From positions 29,916-93,915 of the forward strand of contig JAIUOK010000010.1 of NCBI GenBank assembly GCA_020161245.1: a stretch of 64,000 nucleotides of DNA, written 5' to 3'. This document shows, one piece after another, positions 58,614-64,000 of the stretch; position 1 is the stretch's first letter, and each line of letters begins with the position of its first letter. A program made the position numbers and the translations under genes. Below the pieces are notes generated by a model. The model was not told the origin of the DNA, did not search any database, and saw only the letters and a program-made list of their open reading frames with translations. The DNA is from Actinomycetota bacterium. Its GTDB lineage: Bacteria; Actinomycetota; Actinomycetes; S36-B12; CAIYMF01.

Positions 58614-58981
58614 CGCCGCCTCGAGATCGTCACGGCCACATCGCCGAAGGGCACTCCTACCGGCGCCTGCGGCTTGTGCACGGTGACCTCGACGGCCTCG
58701 ACGCCGTCGCGGGCGAGGCAGGCCTCGGCGATGCGCTGGGCGAGGCCCTCGATGAGATCGAGCGGCTCGCCCTCGATCGCGGCCACGACATCGGACCCGA
58801 CGCTGCCGTAGTCGACGGTGTCGGCGAGGTCGTCGGTCTGCGCCGCACGGCGCGTGTCGACGCCGAGCACGACGTCGACGACGAAGGTCTGGCCCTCGCG
58901 GCGCTCGAACTCGAAGACGCCGTGGAAGCCTCGCGCGGAGACGCCGGAGAGCGCGATGCGGTCGAGGTGCTCGGGGATCAC
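58610..58981 (-). CDS. folB: Dihydroneopterin aldolase
   Basis: Splits dihydroneopterin to hydroxymethyl-dihydropterin and glycolaldehyde. The 123-residue protein has GFHGVFEFERREGQTFVVDV and the catalytic-loop VTVHKPQAPVG (catalytic Lys). GTG 58981 begins 5 bases past the folP stop. Confidence 0.92.
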   Translation of the reverse strand: MIPEHLDRIALSGVSARGFHGVFEFERREGQTFVVDVVLGVDTRRAAQTDDLADTVDYGSVGSDVVAAIEGEPLDLIEGLAQRIAEACLARDGVEAVEVTVHKPQAPVGVPFGDVAVTISRRR

Positions 58982-58986
58982 GACGG

Positions 58987-59850
58987 TCAGCCCTTCACCC
59001 AGGCGGCAGCGACCTCGACGGCGTCGCGGCTCCCGGCGACGTCGTGGACGCGGACGCACCAGACTCCGGCCGCGGCCGCCAGCGCGCTGACGGCGTCGGT
59101 GGCGTCGTCCCGCTCGGCGGTCGGACGTGGCTCGCCGTCGGGCCCCGCCAGCAGAGTGCCGAGGAACCGCTTGCGGCTCGCGCCGACCAGCACGGGGTGG
59201 CCGAGGTCGAGCAGGCGGTCGAGGCCCTGGAGCAGCGTCCAGTTGTGGTGGGAGTCCTTGGCGAAGCCGAGGCCGGGGTCGAGGACGAGGCGGTCGGGGT
59301 CGATGCCGGCCTGCACCGCCGCCACGGCCCGTGACGACAGCTCGGCGACGACGTCGTGGAGCACGTCGTCGTAGCGGGCCAGGTCCTGCATGCGGTCGCT
59401 GTGGCCGCGCCAGTGCATCGCGATGTAGGGCACGCCGAGACCGGCGACGGTGCCGAGCATGTCGTCGTCCGCGAGCCCGCCGCTGACGTCGTTGACCACC
59501 GCGGCGCCCGCCGCGACGGCTGCGTCCGCCACCGCGGCGCGCATGGTGTCGACGCTGACGACGACGCCCTCGCGGGCGAGCGCCTCGACCACCGGCACCA
59601 CGCGCCCGAGCTCCTCGTCGGCCGGCACGCGGGCGGCACCGGGCCGGGTCGATTCGCCGCCCACGTCGACGAGGTCGGCGCCTCGCGCCGCGAGCTCGAG
59701 GCCGTGCTTCACGGCGTCGTCCGGGTGCAGGTAGCGGCCGCCGTCGGAGAACGAGTCGGCGGTCACGTTGAGCACGCCCATCACCAGGCACCGCTCGAGG
59801 CGGGCGAGCTGCTCGGGGAGGCCGGCGGGAGCGCGGCGGGCGTGCGGCAC
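58987..59850 (-). CDS. folP: Dihydropteroate synthase
   Basis: Condenses hydroxymethyl-dihydropterin pyrophosphate with p-aminobenzoate; sulfonamide target. The 287-residue TIM barrel contains VMGVLNVTADSFSDGG, VGGESTRPGA, VNDVSGG, LDPGLGFAK and GASRKRFLG. GTG 59850. Confidence 0.95.
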   Translation of the reverse strand: MPHARRAPAGLPEQLARLERCLVMGVLNVTADSFSDGGRYLHPDDAVKHGLELAARGADLVDVGGESTRPGAARVPADEELGRVVPVVEALAREGVVVSVDTMRAAVADAAVAAGAAVVNDVSGGLADDDMLGTVAGLGVPYIAMHWRGHSDRMQDLARYDDVLHDVVAELSSRAVAAVQAGIDPDRLVLDPGLGFAKDSHHNWTLLQGLDRLLDLGHPVLVGASRKRFLGTLLAGPDGEPRPTAERDDATDAVSALAAAAGVWCVRVHDVAGSRDAVEVAAAWVKG

Positions 59851-59857
59851 AGGGGCC

Positions 59858-60474
59858 TCAGCCGAGGATGAGGCTCATCGCCTCGGCGCGCGTGGCCGGG
59901 TTGCGCAGCGCGCCCCGCACGGTGCTGGTCGTGGTGCGGGCGCCCGGCTTGCGGATCCCGCGCATCGACATGCAGAGGTGCTCGCACTCCATCACGACGA
60001 TGACGCCCTGCGGCGCCAGGATGCGCTCGAGCGCATCGGCCACCTGCGTGGTGAGCCGCTCCTGCACCTGCGGGCGCTTGGCGTAGACGTCGACGAGCCG
60101 CGCGAGCTTCGACAGGCCGGTGATGCGGCCGTCGGCGCCAGGGATGTAGCCGACGTGCGCCACGCCGTGGAACGGCACGAGGTGGTGCTCGCAGGTCGAG
60201 TACAGCTCGATGTCCTTGACCAGCACGAGCTCGTCGTGGTCGAGGTCGAAGGTGGTGGCGAGCACCTCCTCCGGCGTCTGGCGAAGACCCGCGAACATCT
60301 CGGCGTACGCGCGAGCCACCCGGGCCGGGGTGTTGAGCAGACCGTCGCGGTCGGGGTCCTCCCCCACCGCGATGAGCAGCTCGCGGACGGCTGCCTCGGC
60401 GCGCGCTGCGTCGAACGGCGTCGCGACGACGTCGGGCACGTGCACCGGGTCGATACCGGTGCGCTCGTCGGTCG

Positions 60475-60478
<4 letters not shown>
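59858..60478 (-). CDS. folE: GTP cyclohydrolase I (FolE1)
   Basis: Opens GTP to dihydroneopterin triphosphate. The 206-residue enzyme has the zinc-binding CEHHLVPF and CMSMRGI and the [20 protein letters not shown] region. GTG 60478 overlaps the ftsH stop (GTGA). Confidence 0.95.
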
Positions 60479-62502
<2,024 letters not shown>

Positions 62503-62709
62503 GGCTCGGGGCGAGGCGCCCCGTCCCTCCTGACTATCACCGGTGTTCGCACGTCCGCCGCGGGGGTCCCGCGCGGACGGACAGGTCCCACGACGGTACA
62601 CCGGCGGCTCGGAACACGCCGTCCCGCGCCCCGGGACCAGGGCCTGCCACCAGCACAGACGCACCCCGAGGGGCCGATGTTCCCCCGTTCGCCCAGGGCG
62701 TCACCTCTC

Positions 62710-62730
62710 AGGCCCTCCGGCCGGAGGCCT
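62710..62730. terminator. Hairpin spanning the hpt stop codon
   Basis: AGGCC-CTCCGG and CCGGAG-GCCT (62710-62730) form a near-perfect stem that includes the hpt stop codon (62729-62731). It could act as a terminator or as a 3'-end stabiliser. The remainder of 62503-62728 shows no gene and should hold the ftsH promoter. Confidence 0.5.
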
Positions 62731-63280
62731 AGGAGTACACGTGCGGGGCCAAGGTGCCGACGACGCGGAGGTTGCGGTACTTCTCGGCGTAGTCGAGGCC
62801 GTAGCCGACGACGAACTCGTTGGGGATGTCGAAGCCGACGTAGCGGGGCTCGACCTGCACCTTGAGGGCGTCGGGCTTGCGCATGAAGGTGAGCACCTCG
62901 ACCGAGGCCGGGCCGCGCGAGCGCAGGTTGCGCAGCAGCCACGACAGGGTGAGGCCGGAGTCGAGGATGTCCTCGACGACGAGGACGTGGCGGCCGGTGA
63001 TGTCGCGGTCGAGGTCCTTGAGGATCCGGACGACGCCGGAGGACTTCGTGCCGGCGCCGTACGACGACACCGCCATCCAGTCCATCTCGACCGGGCTGGT
63101 CAGCGCCCGGGAGAAGTCGGCCATCACCATGAGCGCGCCCTTGAGGACGCCGACGAGGAGCAGGTCCTTGTCGGCGTAGTCCGCGTCGACGGCGGCGGCG
63201 AGCTCGCGGATCTTGGCGTCGATGGACGCCTCGTCGATGAGGACCTCGGTGAGGTCCTTGCCGAGATCGGCGGAGTCCAT
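62729..63280 (-). CDS. hpt: Hypoxanthine phosphoribosyltransferase
   Basis: Salvages hypoxanthine and guanine with PRPP. The 183-residue PRTase shows the PRPP motif VLVVEDILDSGLTL and the metal loop LLVGVLKGALMV. ATG 63280 overlaps the tilS stop by one base (TGATG). The order tilS-hpt-ftsH is widespread in bacteria. Confidence 0.95.
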   Translation of the reverse strand: MDSADLGKDLTEVLIDEASIDAKIRELAAAVDADYADKDLLLVGVLKGALMVMADFSRALTSPVEMDWMAVSSYGAGTKSSGVVRILKDLDRDITGRHVLVVEDILDSGLTLSWLLRNLRSRGPASVEVLTFMRKPDALKVQVEPRYVGFDIPNEFVVGYGLDYAEKYRNLRVVGTLAPHVYS

Positions 63281-64000
63281 CAGCTCTCCTCGCGCGTGGG
63301 GGTGGGGCGCAGGGCGAGCCTGCCACAGTCGCGGACCGCCTCGACACCCGCGGGGAGGGTGACGCCGCCCTGGCCCTTCCACCGTGTCACCAGCCGGCAC
63401 ACGGACTCGACGTGGTCGGCGGTGAGCCGGCCCGCGGGGCAGCCGCCGTCGACGAGCCACGACCGCACGACACGCGAGCGCAGCGCCGGTGCGAGGCCGG
63501 CCAGCACCTCGACGTCGAGCTCGCCGTCGCCGGCCGAGGCCGCGGGACGGGCGTCGGCGGCGAGCGCGTCGAGCGCGTCGGCGTCGGCCCGCGCGAGGGA
63601 CGCCGTGCGCGCCAGGGCCTCGGCGACCCCTGGGCCGAGCTCGGCCTCGAGGACGGGCAGCGCGCGGTGGCGGACGCGGGCGCGCGCGAAGCGGTCGTCG
63701 GCGTTGTGAGGGTCGTCGACCACAGGCGCGCCCGCGGGGACGGCACCGCGGACGACGTCGCGGCGCAGCCCGAGCAGCGGACGCCGGAGCAGGCCGCGGA
63801 CCGCCGGCATCCCGGCGAGGCTGCGCGTGCCGGATCCTCGGGCCAGGCCGAGCAGCACTGTCTCGGCCTGATCGTCGAGGGTGTGGCCGAGCAGGACGGC
63901 GGCGGCTCCCGTCGACGATGCGGCATCGGCGAGCGCCGCGTACCTCGCGTCTCGGGCGTCGGCCTCGGGGCCGGCACCCGAGGCCTCGACACCGACGGTG
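63280..64000 (-). CDS. tilS: tRNA(Ile)-lysidine synthase, C-terminal part (cut by window edge)
   Basis: Modifies the wobble cytidine of tRNA(Ile2) to lysidine so that it reads AUA. The frame is open to the right edge. Visible are the family motif GHTLDDQAETVLLGLARGSG, then RPLLGLRRDVVR, and a helical C-terminal region. About 240 residues are present; the N-terminal SGGxDS P-loop lies outside the window. Confidence 0.9.
   Translation of the reverse strand, partial: TVGVEASGAGPEADARDARYAALADAASSTGAAAVLLGHTLDDQAETVLLGLARGSGTRSLAGMPAVRGLLRRPLLGLRRDVVRGAVPAGAPVVDDPHNADDRFARARVRHRALPVLEAELGPGVAEALARTASLARADADALDALAADARPAASAGDGELDVEVLAGLAPALRSRVVRSWLVDGGCPAGRLTADHVESVCRLVTRWKGQGGVTLPAGVEAVRDCGRLALRPTPTREES

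Overview
The window is a continuous piece of a very GC-rich, gene-dense actinobacterial chromosome. Lsr2, a Rex-hemA operon, DisA, MhuD-type heme degradation, BldC/excisionase-like and bS22-like small genes, and frequent GTG starts all point to Actinomycetota. Gene content and order fit a Nocardioidaceae/Propionibacteriales-type organism best, but that placement is an inference. No rRNA, tRNA, prophage or CRISPR array was seen. Most genes are core housekeeping genes on the minus strand, joined in operons with ATGA, GTGA or TGATG stop/start overlaps.

Left block (1-20.1 kb). From high to low coordinates it runs: Ppx/GppA, the P-type ATPase CtpE, a sugar-phosphate isomerase with a TetR regulator, proline dehydrogenase-ProC, AcuC, an excisionase-like protein, a 32-residue bS22-like protein, an epimerase, a PlsC acyltransferase, a SerB1-like phosphatase (plus strand), a CoA ligase, a glutaredoxin-like protein, EfeO-EfeB (iron), an acyl-ACP desaturase and Rex-HemA. 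The backbone matches the order around Rv0496-Rv0509 of Mycobacterium tuberculosis (recalled from memory), with the iron/desaturase and ligase genes inserted. The rex promoter carries a clear Rex operator, and efeO carries a DtxR/IdeR-like box.

Middle block (20.3-31.4 kb). It contains a cysteine-rich unknown, an MmcQ/YjbR protein, a lone AbiEi/DUF559-like nuclease-fold gene bracketed by 34-bp inverted repeats, radA with a second partial copy of its 3' end, disA, an orphan cheB-cheR-cheW set whose CheB receiver looks degenerate, a serine-ladder small protein, an anchored exported protein and mutY.

Right block (31.5-64 kb). This is close to the Rv3585-Rv3625c order: clpC, lsr2 (divergent from ppc), an N-acetyltransferase-lysS, coaX-nadC-nadB-panC-DUF2520, a MidA-type methyltransferase, mhuD, YdbS/YdbT PH-domain membrane proteins, an orphan NuoD paralogue, an OmpR two-component system, folK-folB-folP-folE-ftsH and hpt-tilS (cut by the edge). 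NAD, CoA and folate cofactor synthesis are therefore clustered, and iron/heme acquisition appears twice (EfeOB, MhuD).

The least expected signal is a set of long imperfect palindromes (about 40-140 bp) in intergenic DNA, often touching stop codons. They fall into several sequence families. One family, present at 10.7 and 31.4 kb, carries facing DnaA-box-like 9-mers.
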